A stretch of 23,513 bases of DNA from Enterobacteriaceae bacterium UBA2655 (GTDB taxonomy: Bacteria; Pseudomonadota; Gammaproteobacteria; Enterobacterales; Enterobacteriaceae): NCBI GenBank assembly GCA_002359495.1, contig DENB01000056.1, positions 1 through 23,513 on the forward strand, given 5' to 3'. The notes beneath the pieces were generated by a model. That model was not told where the DNA came from. It did no database searches and saw only the letters and a program-made list of their open reading frames with translations. Shown here in pieces: positions 8,018 through 15,331 of this stretch; the first letter of the stretch is position 1, and the number at the start of each line of letters is the position of its first letter. The position numbers and the translations under genes are program-made.

Positions 8018-8033
8018 GTGTATACGTTTACAC
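8018..8033. promoter_or_regulatory. LacI-family-type operator palindrome upstream of the aldo/keto reductase
   Basis: GTGTATACGTTTACAC is a near-perfect dyad: GTGTA/TACAC arms around an ACGT centre with one mismatched pair. The central CG with flanking A/T is typical of LacI/GalR regulator sites. Which regulator binds is unknown; no LacI-family gene is in the window. Confidence 0.5.
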
Positions 8034-8283
8034 GCAGCGGCGACGCGCGGCGGATCGCAACTTGCGGATTTTTCCGACGAAATCGCCGCTGGCGCAGCCT
8101 CGGCTAAAGCCGCAGTAGAGCGACATCAGCTATACTTTCTTCGCATCCTCTGGCGCGAAAAACGTCAAACCAATGCGGCGCGGCGCGAGGTTGCAGAGGC
8201 ATCACGCAACGGCGACTGAGATTCGGAAAGTTGCCGCTGGGCAGAAGGGCGGCATCAGGGTTAAGGTTATGCCTCGCATTTTA

Positions 8284-8297
8284 GCTGATACGCTCAC
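8284..8297 (+). promoter_or_regulatory. Possible Cra (FruR) site upstream of glk
   Basis: GCTGATACGCTCAC shares the GCTGA-x-ACG-x-T core with Cra operators (form GCTGAAACGTTTCA). E. coli glk is repressed by Cra, so the location makes sense, but the right half is poor and the sequence overlaps the terminator stem. Confidence 0.3.
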
Positions 8298-8328
8298 CTT
8301 TCGTACCGGTGAGCGTTGTTGTTTTATT
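8290..8328 (+). terminator. Strong intrinsic terminator with no gene before it
   Basis: A perfect 9-bp stem ACGCTCACC / GGTGAGCGT (8290-8298, 8308-8316) with a 9-base loop is followed by TGTTGTTTTATT. It is oriented plus. No plus-strand coding gene ends before it, so it must end an upstream non-coding transcript or act inside a long glk leader. Confidence 0.8.
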
Positions 8329-8344
8329 GGCAGGATTTTATAGT
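8316..8344 (+). promoter_or_regulatory. Probable glk promoter
   Basis: TTGTTG (8316-8321), a 17-base spacer and TATAGT (8339-8344, five of six consensus bases) place the transcription start near 8351, about 35 bases before glk. The -35 lies in the U-tract of the preceding terminator. Confidence 0.5.
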
Positions 8345-8385
8345 GTCCTCCAACTCTTTAAGACCCCAAGCGGAGCAGCAGAAGA

Positions 8386-9351
8386 ATGACAAAATATGCC
8401 TTGGTCGGCGACGTGGGCGGCACTAATGCCCGTCTCGCCCTGTGTGAGGTGGAGAACGGCAGCATCTCCCAGGCCAAAACATTCTCAACATCAGATTACG
8501 ACAGCCTCGAAGCCGTCATCCGCCGCTATCTGGACGAAGCCAATCAGGAAATCAAGGACGGCTGTATCGCCATCGCCTGTCCGATAACCGAAGACTGGGT
8601 CGAAATGACCAACCATGACTGGGCCTTTTCCACCCGTCAGCTAAAGGCGAATCTCGGCTTTGAGCATCTGGAAATCATCAACGATTTTACCGCCGTTTCC
8701 ATGGCGATCCCGATGCTGGCGCAGAGCGACGTTATCCAGTTTGGCGGCAAAGAGCCGTTGAAAGATAAGCCCATCGCCATTTACGGCGCCGGCACCGGCC
8801 TTGGCGTCAGCCATCTGGTGCATGTGGATAAGCGCTGGGTCAGCCTGCCGGGCGAGGGCGGACATGTGGATTTCGCGCCGAACAGCGAAGAAGAAGATCA
8901 GATTCTGGAAGTGCTGCGCGCTGAAATGGGCCACGTTTCCGCCGAGCGTGTGCTCTCCGGCGCCGGTCTGGTGAATCTCTATCGCGCCATCGTGAAATCG
9001 GACAATCGCGTGCCGGAAAACCTGAAGCCGAAAGACGTTTCCGAGCGCGCGCTGGCGGACAGCTGCATCGACTGTCGTCGCGCGCTGTCGCTGTTTTGCG
9101 CCATCATGGGCCGTTTCGGCGGCAACCTGGCGCTGAACCTCGGCACCTTCGGCGGCGTCTATATCGCCGGCGGCATCGTGCCGCGCTTCCTGGATTTCTT
9201 CAAGGCGTCCGGCTTCCGCGCCGCGTTTGAAGATAAAGGCCGCTTCCGCGATTACCTGGTTGATATCCCGGTCTATATGATCACCCACGACCAGCCCGGT
9301 TTGCTGGGCGCCGGCGCCCATCTGCGTCAGACGCTGGGCCGCATCCTCTGA
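8386..9351 (+). CDS. glk: Glucokinase
   Basis: A 321-residue cytoplasmic glucokinase, the same length as E. coli Glk, phosphorylating free glucose to glucose 6-phosphate with ATP. The phosphate-binding motif [13 protein letters not shown] opens the protein. The catalytic Asp100 lies in [27 protein letters not shown] and [10 protein letters not shown] (glucose-binding Glu and His) follow, and [13 protein letters not shown] closes the nucleotide site. This is the proteobacterial non-ROK glucokinase type. A promoter lies just upstream and a probable Cra site further back. It converges on ypdB with a shared hairpin between them. Confidence 0.98.
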   Translation: MTKYALVGDVGGTNARLALCEVENGSISQAKTFSTSDYDSLEAVIRRYLDEANQEIKDGCIAIACPITEDWVEMTNHDWAFSTRQLKANLGFEHLEIINDFTAVSMAIPMLAQSDVIQFGGKEPLKDKPIAIYGAGTGLGVSHLVHVDKRWVSLPGEGGHVDFAPNSEEEDQILEVLRAEMGHVSAERVLSGAGLVNLYRAIVKSDNRVPENLKPKDVSERALADSCIDCRRALSLFCAIMGRFGGNLALNLGTFGGVYIAGGIVPRFLDFFKASGFRAAFEDKGRFRDYLVDIPVYMITHDQPGLLGAGAHLRQTLGRIL

Positions 9352-9363
9352 TTTTTCCCCTCA

Positions 9364-9387
9364 GCGAACGGCCTGCGCGCCGTTCGC
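9364..9387. terminator. Hairpin between convergent glk and ypdB
   Basis: A perfect 9-bp stem GCGAACGGC / GCCGTTCGC with a 6-base loop fills the short gap between the two convergent stop codons. Neither side has a strong U-tract, so it may be a weak or rho-assisted terminator or a 3' end stabiliser. Confidence 0.55.
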
Positions 9388-9388
9388 T

Positions 9389-10117
9389 TCACAGACGCAT
9401 CAGTTGACGAAACTCTTTGACCTTGCTGCGACTGACCGGCACCTGAAAATCCATATCGCGCAGTTTAAGAATGTAAGTGTTATTGAACCAGGGTTCGATC
9501 TCGCGGATCTTGCTGAGATTGACGCAGTAAGAGCGATGACAGCGAAAAAACTCGGGCTCCGGCAGGCGGCTGCAAAATTCGCTGATTGTCATCGACATCA
9601 CATACGCCTCGCGCCGCGTATAGACGAAAGTCAGCTTCTCGTGCGCCTCCACGTAGTAAATGTCATTAATGTCGGTGACGATGATGCGCTCATCTTTCAT
9701 CAGGTTAACGGTCTGCGGCGCGTTGCGGCTCGGCACGGCGCTGCCTGGCGCGGGATGCTGCCAGCTCGCTTCCAGCTTGTTGAGCATGGTGACGATGCGC
9801 GCTTCATGATAGGGCTTGAGAATATAGTCGAACGCTTCCAGCTCGAAAGCCTCGACCGCATGCTCCTTCCAGGCGGTAATAAACACGATAAACGGCTTAT
9901 GAGCGAATTTGCTGATGTTCTGCGCCAGCAGCATACCGTCCAGCGAGGGAATATTGATATCGAGAAATATCACGTCGATCGGGTGATTTTGCAGATACTT
10001 CAACACTTCAAGGCCGTCGTCGAAACAGGCCTCGATCTGGATCCGGCTGTGTTGCTGAATCATCCAGCTCAGCTCCTGCTGAGCAAGAAACTCATCTTCA
10101 ACAATAATGGCTTTCAA
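9389..10117 (-). CDS. ypdB: Response regulator YpdB, LytTR family
   Basis: A 242-residue response regulator, near E. coli YpdB (244). Residues 1-115 are the receiver: acidic Glu7/Asp8, phospho-acceptor Asp53 in IFLDINIP, and ILKPY containing the conserved Lys. The LytTR DNA-binding domain spans about 135-242, with FFRCHRSYCVNLSKIREIEP and the C-terminal VPVSRSKVKEFRQL. In E. coli, YpdB activates yhjX when YpdA senses extracellular pyruvate. It starts 14 bases after ypdA on the same transcript. Its known target, yhjX, lies at 21069-22289 with matching binding sites upstream. Confidence 0.97.
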   Translation of the reverse strand: MKAIIVEDEFLAQQELSWMIQQHSRIQIEACFDDGLEVLKYLQNHPIDVIFLDINIPSLDGMLLAQNISKFAHKPFIVFITAWKEHAVEAFELEAFDYILKPYHEARIVTMLNKLEASWQHPAPGSAVPSRNAPQTVNLMKDERIIVTDINDIYYVEAHEKLTFVYTRREAYVMSMTISEFCSRLPEPEFFRCHRSYCVNLSKIREIEPWFNNTYILKLRDMDFQVPVSRSKVKEFRQLMRL

Positions 10118-10131
10118 CGCGCGTTCCCCGA

Positions 10132-11832
10132 TTAAGCTACTGATAAGCGCTGCTGCTCCGTGAGTCGCTGACCATTTTTGGTAAGCGTAAAGGCGATTTC
10201 CGTGCCCGGCTGATGGCGGGTAATCTCCAGCCCGTGACCATACAGCAGTTTTACCCGATGATGCACATTCAGCAGGCCGATTTTATTGCCCGGCATCTCG
10301 TGGCGCGCCACGCGCGCCACGACCTCCTCGCTGATGCCCTGGCCGGTATCGCGCACCGCGATCCGCACCCGATCGCCCAGATCCTTGACGCTGAGCGTCA
10401 CCACCCCTTTGCCCCGGCAGGGCTGAATGCCATGTACAATGGCGTTCTCCACCAGCGGCTGGATCAACAGGCTGGGAAGGGCGCAGTGCAGATCTTCATC
10501 GATGTCATAGATCATTGACAGCTTGTCGCCGAAGCGCGCCTGCTCGATGGCGATATAATCTTTCACCTGCCAGAGCTCTTTTTTAATGTCGATAAATTCG
10601 TCATCGTTCAGCTCGAGGTTGTAGCGCAGGTAGCGCGACAGGTTGATCACCAGCTGCCGGGCGGTATCGGGATTAAGCCGGATCGAGGAGGAGATGGCGT
10701 TCAGCGCGTTAAACAGAAAATGAGGATTGATTTTACTCTGCAGCGCGCGCAGTTCCGCTTTATTCGCCATCTCGCGCAGCTGCTCCGCGCGCGACACCTC
10801 AAGCTGGGTGGAGATAATCTGCGACAGTCCGATCGCCATCTCCTTCAGCGAGCCGGTAATGCGGTGGGCGCGCCGGTAGTAAATTTTCAGCGTGCCGGTC
10901 ACTTCCCCTTTTTCCCACAGCGGAATCACGATCATCGAATGAATGTCGCGGGTGCGATGCGCTTCATCGTTGTTCTTGATGATGATTTTCCCGCTTGAAA
11001 TCGCCAGCGCGGTGGTCGGGCTGATGCCGTCGTCGCCGTTCTCGTAGTTCTGTTCGCCGTACCCCACATAGGCGAGGATCTGGTTTTTATTGGTGATCGC
11101 CACCGCGTCGGCATGAATATCACTGCGGATGATGTCGCACACTTTGCGCAGCGAGTCGCTGTTCACCTGGCGAAACAGCGGCAGCGTTTTATTGGCGATC
11201 TCCAGCGCCAGCTTGGCCTGGCGCGCCGCAATCGCCTCTTTTTCCCCCTCCACGCTCTGCACCAGCAGCACGATCAGGCCGATGCTGGAGGCGCCGAGGA
11301 TCATCGGCAGGGCGATTTCCGAGACGATCTCCATTCCCAGCGACATCGGGCGCGCCCAGAGAACGATCAGCAGCATGGTCAGCGACTCGCACAGCATGCC
11401 GCCCAGAATGCCGATGCGCCAGCGTCGCTCTTTACTGACGCGACGGTTTATCGCGCCGGCGACGATGCCGGCGATGATGCTGGTGATCAGACAGGGCACC
11501 GACGAGACGCCGTGGATGTCGATCAGAAAACGATGCAGGCCGGCGATCGTGCCGGTAGCGACGCCGACCCAGGGGCCAAACAAGATGCCGCCTGCCATAA
11601 CGGCGATCACGCGCACGTTGAGCAATGACCCCTCGACGTTAATCGCCGACCAGGTGCTGAACAGCGCGAACAGCGAAAAGATGGCGGTTGCCACCAGCTT
11701 TTCCTGCGCGGAATGTTCATCTTTTTGCAACAGCTGGCGGAACGGACGGGTGCGCGTCAGAAAAAACAGACAAATCAGCATTAACGCGGCGCGGTCGAAT
11801 ACTGCCAGCAGCATGTCGAAATGAGATTGCAC
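10132..11832 (-). CDS. ypdA: Sensor histidine kinase YpdA, LytS family
   Basis: A 566-residue inner-membrane sensor kinase, within one residue of E. coli YpdA. The N-terminal five- or six-helix 5TM-LYT receptor (about 1-190) includes [23 protein letters not shown], seen as [10 protein letters not shown] and [14 protein letters not shown]-like region covers about 215-345. The LytS-type kinase begins at [14 protein letters not shown] with phospho-acceptor His371. The ATPase part shows [15 protein letters not shown] and DTGQGI. It detects external pyruvate in E. coli. I accept the GTG start because [18 protein letters not shown] aligns exactly with the E. coli N-terminus; the ribosome site (AAGAG) is weak. 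It is transcribed together with ypdB. Confidence 0.96.
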   Translation of the reverse strand: MQSHFDMLLAVFDRAALMLICLFFLTRTRPFRQLLQKDEHSAQEKLVATAIFSLFALFSTWSAINVEGSLLNVRVIAVMAGGILFGPWVGVATGTIAGLHRFLIDIHGVSSVPCLITSIIAGIVAGAINRRVSKERRWRIGILGGMLCESLTMLLIVLWARPMSLGMEIVSEIALPMILGASSIGLIVLLVQSVEGEKEAIAARQAKLALEIANKTLPLFRQVNSDSLRKVCDIIRSDIHADAVAITNKNQILAYVGYGEQNYENGDDGISPTTALAISSGKIIIKNNDEAHRTRDIHSMIVIPLWEKGEVTGTLKIYYRRAHRITGSLKEMAIGLSQIISTQLEVSRAEQLREMANKAELRALQSKINPHFLFNALNAISSSIRLNPDTARQLVINLSRYLRYNLELNDDEFIDIKKELWQVKDYIAIEQARFGDKLSMIYDIDEDLHCALPSLLIQPLVENAIVHGIQPCRGKGVVTLSVKDLGDRVRIAVRDTGQGISEEVVARVARHEMPGNKIGLLNVHHRVKLLYGHGLEITRHQPGTEIAFTLTKNGQRLTEQQRLSVA

Positions 11833-12103
11833 AGAACGCTCTTATCGGAAGGATGTTGCGCCTATGATAAAAAATGTGATCGCGATCTACCAGCGGCGCG
11901 GCATGCAGAATGCGCGAAAGCGGCTTCAGATCAATTTTAACCCCAGGCTGCGCTAAAACGGGAAATCCTGGTAACGAAAAGGGGATCACGTTTTCCCGCG
12001 CGATATTGCTGGTTGCGCCGCGCGGGGTTTGTTATTTTTCGGGATTCTCGTTTAACTTTCGTCCTGCACGCCAGGCGGCCTGTATGCCCGACAGAGGTGC
12101 TCT

Positions 12104-12628
12104 ATGCAGTTGAAAACAGAGCGGTTGATTATCAGCAAGCTTCAGCCGCAGGACTGGCTGCTGTTTAAGCGCGTGCATCAGGACAGAGTCAGCATGACCT
12201 GGGTCAGCGAGATCCCGGACGAGGAGGATTTGCGTCAGCGCTTCAACGGCCGCCTTGCGCCCTGGCAGGTCACCAGCTTTCATATGCTCTGCCTGGTGGC
12301 GCGCCTGCGTGAAAGCGGCGAAGCGATAGGTCTGTTCGGCTGTACGGCGGAGTGGCAGCCCTATCGCCAGGCGGAAGTGGGCTACATGCTGCTGAACGAA
12401 TACTGCGGGCAGGGTTACGGCAGCGAAGCGCTGAAGGCGCTGTGCGATTTTCTGCTCAACGCCGAATTTCATAAGCTGAAGGCGCTTGTGGTGGAGGGCA
12501 ACTGGCCCTCGCGGCGCATTCTGGAGAAAAACGGTTTTATGCTGGAAGGGACAATACGGGATAATTATCTGCTGAACGGTCGCTGGGTAAACGATTGGAT
12601 GCTGGGTCGTCTGAATCATGAAAAATAA
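12104..12628 (+). CDS. GNAT-family N-acetyltransferase (RimJ/RimL type)
   Basis: A 174-residue acetyltransferase using acetyl-CoA. It starts with the family's LKTERLIISKLQPQDW. The acetyl-CoA pyrophosphate loop is Gln103-Gly-Tyr-Gly in NEYCGQGYGSEALKAL, and NWPSRRILEKNGF (133-145) is the C-terminal motif of RimJ/RimL-like enzymes. Such enzymes acetylate protein N-termini, antibiotics or small amines; the acceptor here is unknown. It diverges from ypdA and precedes alaC by 120 bases. No homologue sits in this exact place in E. coli as I recall it, so it may be an insertion. Confidence 0.88.
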   Translation: MQLKTERLIISKLQPQDWLLFKRVHQDRVSMTWVSEIPDEEDLRQRFNGRLAPWQVTSFHMLCLVARLRESGEAIGLFGCTAEWQPYRQAEVGYMLLNEYCGQGYGSEALKALCDFLLNAEFHKLKALVVEGNWPSRRILEKNGFMLEGTIRDNYLLNGRWVNDWMLGRLNHEK

Positions 12629-12685
12629 AAAAATTTTCCTCCGCCTCTCGACAGACTGATTCCCGCCGCGCTATGTTCATCTTTC

Positions 12686-12701
12686 GGTCACGGTCGTGAC
12701 C
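12686..12701. promoter_or_regulatory. Perfect inverted repeat in the alaC leader
   Basis: GGTCAC-ggtc-GTGACC is a perfect 6-bp dyad about 48 bases before the alaC start. It could be an operator or an mRNA hairpin. A second small dyad (CGGAC-g-GTCCG) follows near 12710-12720. The binding factor is unknown. Confidence 0.35.
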
Positions 12702-12748
12702 TGCGTCGCTCGGACGGTCCGGGCGCTTACGTTACCCTAGAGGATGCT

Positions 12749-13984
12749 ATGGCTGATAACAGCTCAACCCGTCGTTTTTCCCGTATCGATCGTCTTCCCC
12801 CCTATGTTTTTAACATTACCGCCGAACTGAAGATGGCTGCGCGCCGGCGCGGCGAAGATATCATCGACTTTTCGATGGGAAATCCTGACGGCCCTACGCC
12901 CCCGCACATCGTCGAAAAGCTGTGCCAGGTGGCGCAGCGCGAAGATACGCACGGCTATTCCACCTCGCGCGGGATCCCGCGCCTGCGTCGCGCAATTTCC
13001 CGCTGGTACGCCGATCGCTACCAGGTCGAGATCGATGCGGAATCGGAAGCGATCGTCACCATCGGCTCGAAAGAAGGGCTGGCGCATTTAATGCTGGCCA
13101 CGCTGGATCATGGCGACACCGTGCTGGTGCCGAACCCCAGCTATCCGATCCATATCTACGGCGCGGTGATCGCCGGCGCGCAGGTGCGTTCCGTGCCGCT
13201 GGTGGCGGGCGTCGACTTTTTCAACGAGCTGGAGCGCGCCATTCGCGAAAGCTATCCCAAGCCGAAAATGATGATCCTCGGCTTCCCGTCGAATCCGACG
13301 GCGCAGTGCGTGGAGCTCGATTTCTTCGAGCGAGTCATCGCGCTGGCGAAACAGTATAACGTGCTGGTGATCCACGACCTGGCCTATGCCGATATCGTCT
13401 ATGACGGCTGGAAAGCGCCTTCGATTATGCAGGTGCCGGGCGCGCGCGATGTGGCGGTGGAGTTTTTCACCCTGTCGAAAAGCTACAACATGGCAGGCTG
13501 GCGCATCGGCTTTATGGTCGGCAACAAAGAGCTGGTCGCGGCGCTGGCGCGCATCAAAAGCTACCATGACTACGGCACCTTTACGCCGCTGCAGGTGGCG
13601 GCCATCGCCGCGCTTGAAGGCGATCAGCAGTGCGTGCGCGATATCGCCGAACAGTATAAGCGCCGTCGCGACGTGCTGGTTAAAGGGCTGCACGAAGCGG
13701 GCTGGATGGTGGAGATGCCGAAGGCGTCGATGTACGTCTGGGCGAAAATCCCCGATCATTATGCGAATCTGGGATCGCTGGAATTCGCTAAGCGACTGTT
13801 GCAGGAGGCGAAGGTCTGCGTCTCGCCCGGGATCGGCTTTGGCGATTACGGCGATACCCATGTGCGTTTCGCGCTGATTGAGAACAGCGATCGCATTCGT
13901 CAGGCGATAAGGGGAATTAAGGCGATGTTCCGCGCCGATGGCATTCTGCCGGGCACGGTAAAAACCACGGAAGAGCAGGCCTGA
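12749..13984 (+). CDS. alaC: Glutamate-pyruvate aminotransferase AlaC
   Basis: A 411-residue PLP-dependent class I/II aminotransferase, nearly identical in layout to E. coli AlaC (412). It makes alanine from pyruvate and glutamate in the cytoplasm. PLP-binding features are Asn182 in [12 protein letters not shown], Asp210 and Tyr213 in HDLAYAD, and the Schiff-base Lys244 in [17 protein letters not shown]. The substrate-carboxylate Arg lies in [10 protein letters not shown] near the C-terminus. ATG follows AGAGGA by 6 bases. It neighbours the pyruvate-sensing ypdAB genes, as in E. coli, and carries a hairpin after its stop. Confidence 0.97.
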   Translation: MADNSSTRRFSRIDRLPPYVFNITAELKMAARRRGEDIIDFSMGNPDGPTPPHIVEKLCQVAQREDTHGYSTSRGIPRLRRAISRWYADRYQVEIDAESEAIVTIGSKEGLAHLMLATLDHGDTVLVPNPSYPIHIYGAVIAGAQVRSVPLVAGVDFFNELERAIRESYPKPKMMILGFPSNPTAQCVELDFFERVIALAKQYNVLVIHDLAYADIVYDGWKAPSIMQVPGARDVAVEFFTLSKSYNMAGWRIGFMVGNKELVAALARIKSYHDYGTFTPLQVAAIAALEGDQQCVRDIAEQYKRRRDVLVKGLHEAGWMVEMPKASMYVWAKIPDHYANLGSLEFAKRLLQEAKVCVSPGIGFGDYGDTHVRFALIENSDRIRQAIRGIKAMFRADGILPGTVKTTEEQA

Positions 13985-13990
13985 TAGCAG

Positions 13991-14011
13991 GGGGCGACCG
14001 CGCGTCGCCCC
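13991..14011. terminator. Hairpin between alaC and ypdK
   Basis: A perfect 8-bp stem GGGGCGAC / GTCGCCCC with a 5-base loop lies directly after the alaC stop and just past the convergent ypdK stop. There is no clear U-tract, so terminator strength is uncertain. Confidence 0.55.
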
Positions 14012-14017
14012 TCGGCA

Positions 14018-14089
14018 TTACAGCATCAGCATAAAGGTGCCGACCCAGAGCAACAGGAAAAAAGAGATTCCCATCAAAGCATATTTCAC
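14018..14089 (-). CDS. ypdK: YpdK-like single-helix membrane microprotein (23 residues)
   Basis: A 23-codon gene with a GTG start preceded by AGGAGA at 8 bases. The product begins MKYALMGISFF and ends VGTFMLML, a single hydrophobic helix with one positive charge at the N-terminus. E. coli has the 23-residue YpdK beside alaC, which I recall as beginning MKYFFMGISF and having GTFALMI at its end. Length, start, end and location all agree. It would be an inner-membrane microprotein of unknown function. It is convergent with alaC. Its 5' side is a 200-bp gap with a striking dyad (14206-14222). Confidence 0.88.
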   Translation of the reverse strand: MKYALMGISFFLLLWVGTFMLML

Positions 14090-14205
14090 TCGTCAACTCT
14101 CCTGAGCGGTTGCGATAAAGACGATCCTCGACCCGCGCAACGCGAACAGTTTCACGAAAAGGCGAGCGCAGAACAGCCTGCGCCGCACCCTTCCTGCTTA
14201 TATCA

Positions 14206-14222
14206 TTCTGAGTCACTCAGAA
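14206..14222. repeat. Perfect dyad upstream of ypdK
   Basis: TTCTGAGTCACTCAGAA is two perfect 8-bp arms around one base, better suited to protein binding than to an RNA hairpin. It lies about 117 bp before ypdK and next to a TATAAG hexamer on the minus strand, so it may be an operator for ypdK. Confidence 0.45.
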
Positions 14223-14295
14223 CAGGATCGCGCGCTAATTTACGCGGAATCGCAAGCAAAATAAATAGGCCTGCTCTGAGCGTCGCGTCCCGCTG

Positions 14296-15327
14296 TTAGC
14301 GCACCTCAATTTCAGGGATCGCCGACATGCCGACCCGCAGCCGCGCCAGATCGGCTTGGTTGGCGTCCAGCACGATTTTCACCGGCAGACGCTGTACGAC
14401 TTTGGTGTAGTTGCCCGTCGCGTTATCGGGCGAAATGGCGGAAAAGGTCGCTCCCGTGGCTGGCGCGATGCTGTCCACGCGGCCGGTAAAGGTTTTGCCC
14501 GGCAAGGCGTCTACCGATACCGTGACGCGCTGACCCTGGCGCACGTCCGCCAGCTGGGTTTCCAGATAGTTAGCGGTGATATAGGTCTGCTGCAGCGGCA
14601 CCACCGCCAGCAGGCGCGTGCCCGCTGAGACATAGGCGCCGAGGCGCACCGAGCGCTGTCCCACCATGCCATCCACCGGCGCGACGATGCGCGTATACGA
14701 CAGGTTCAGGCGCGCCTGGTCGACGCTGGCTTTGGCGGCAGCGACGTCCGCTTCCGCTTGACGCACGGCGGCCTGCAGCACGCCGATCTCTTTCTGCGCC
14801 GACGTCAACGCGGCCTGATTCTGGCGCACCTGCGCGGCGGCGGCGCGCAGCGTCGAACTCGCTTTCTGCTGATCGTCGGCGGCGACCGTGCCGCTCTTAT
14901 AAAGTCGGTCGTAGCGGCCGGCGCTTTGACCCGCATATTGCGCCGACGCCTGGCTGGCCGCCAGCGTCGCTTTCGCTTCGTCGATCACCGACTGCTGCTG
15001 CTCCAGCTGCGCCTGGCTACTGGCCCGTTTCGCCTCGCTGACCTGGAAATTGGCTTCGGCGGTTTCCAGCGCCACGCGATAGTCGCGATCGTCCAGCGTC
15101 GCCAGCACTTCGCCCGCCTTCACGCGCTGGTTATCCTGTACGTTGACGCTGGCCACGTAGCCTGAAACCTTCGGCGCGACCAGGGTGTAATCCGCATTAA
15201 CGTAAGCGTCGTCTGTGCGGTGATCGTTGCCGGTCATCGCCAGCCAGACGAAGAAAGCCATCGCCAGCAAAACCAGCAGCAGAATGCTCAGCAGCACGGT
15301 TTTTCTCATCATTAAAGCACGCATCAT
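14296..15327 (-). CDS. EmrA/HlyD-family periplasmic adaptor of an efflux pump
   Basis: A 343-residue membrane-fusion protein. One transmembrane helix at about 8-31 anchors it in the inner membrane. RTDDAYVNADYTLVAPKVSGYV starts the barrel and half-lipoyl region (seen as TDDAYVNADYTLVAPKV and GYVASVNVQDNQRVKAGEVL). A long Ala/Gln-rich coiled-coil hairpin covers about 75-195. The second lipoyl half is TRIVAPVDGMVGQRSVRLG. It is shorter than E. coli EmrA (390), mainly at the N-terminus. It would link the MFS exporter to an outer-membrane channel. The gene starts 4 bases after the exporter gene; there are tandem ATG codons with only a weak GAGAT site, so coupled translation is likely. Confidence 0.9.
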   Translation of the reverse strand: MMRALMMRKTVLLSILLLVLLAMAFFVWLAMTGNDHRTDDAYVNADYTLVAPKVSGYVASVNVQDNQRVKAGEVLATLDDRDYRVALETAEANFQVSEAKRASSQAQLEQQQSVIDEAKATLAASQASAQYAGQSAGRYDRLYKSGTVAADDQQKASSTLRAAAAQVRQNQAALTSAQKEIGVLQAAVRQAEADVAAAKASVDQARLNLSYTRIVAPVDGMVGQRSVRLGAYVSAGTRLLAVVPLQQTYITANYLETQLADVRQGQRVTVSVDALPGKTFTGRVDSIAPATGATFSAISPDNATGNYTKVVQRLPVKIVLDANQADLARLRVGMSAIPEIEVR

Positions 15328-15331
15328 CTTT

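Larger units (their letters stand above)
7973..8385. other. Regulatory intergenic region between the aldo/keto reductase gene and glk
   Basis: This 413-bp stretch between divergent genes holds no convincing protein gene. From left to right I see a LacI-type palindrome (8018-8033), a small dyad CGGCTaaAGCCG (8101-8112), a TATACT hexamer (8131-8136), a Cra-like sequence (8284-8297), a strong plus-strand terminator (8290-8328) and a glk promoter (8316-8344). Confidence 0.7.

Noticed and set aside
8641..9321. Long minus-strand open frame (226 codons) opposite glk
   Set aside because: It lies wholly within the well-supported glk gene, has low-complexity His/Gln/Ala-rich composition and no recognisable motif; a shadow of GC-rich codon use.
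11875..11890. CRP-like half-site TGTGATCG upstream of ypdA
   Set aside because: The left half is good, but the right half (TCTAC) is poor and its position relative to the likely -10 (TATCAT at 11864-11869, minus strand) does not suit activation.
12673..12699. Eight-codon frame (MFIFRSRS) in the alaC leader as a possible leader peptide
   Set aside because: No ribosome site and no alanine or other regulatory codons; the overlapping dyad explains the sequence better.
13088..13861. Minus-strand 257-codon open frame opposite alaC
   Set aside because: An antisense shadow of a fully matched alaC gene; Arg/His/Gln-rich with no ribosome site.
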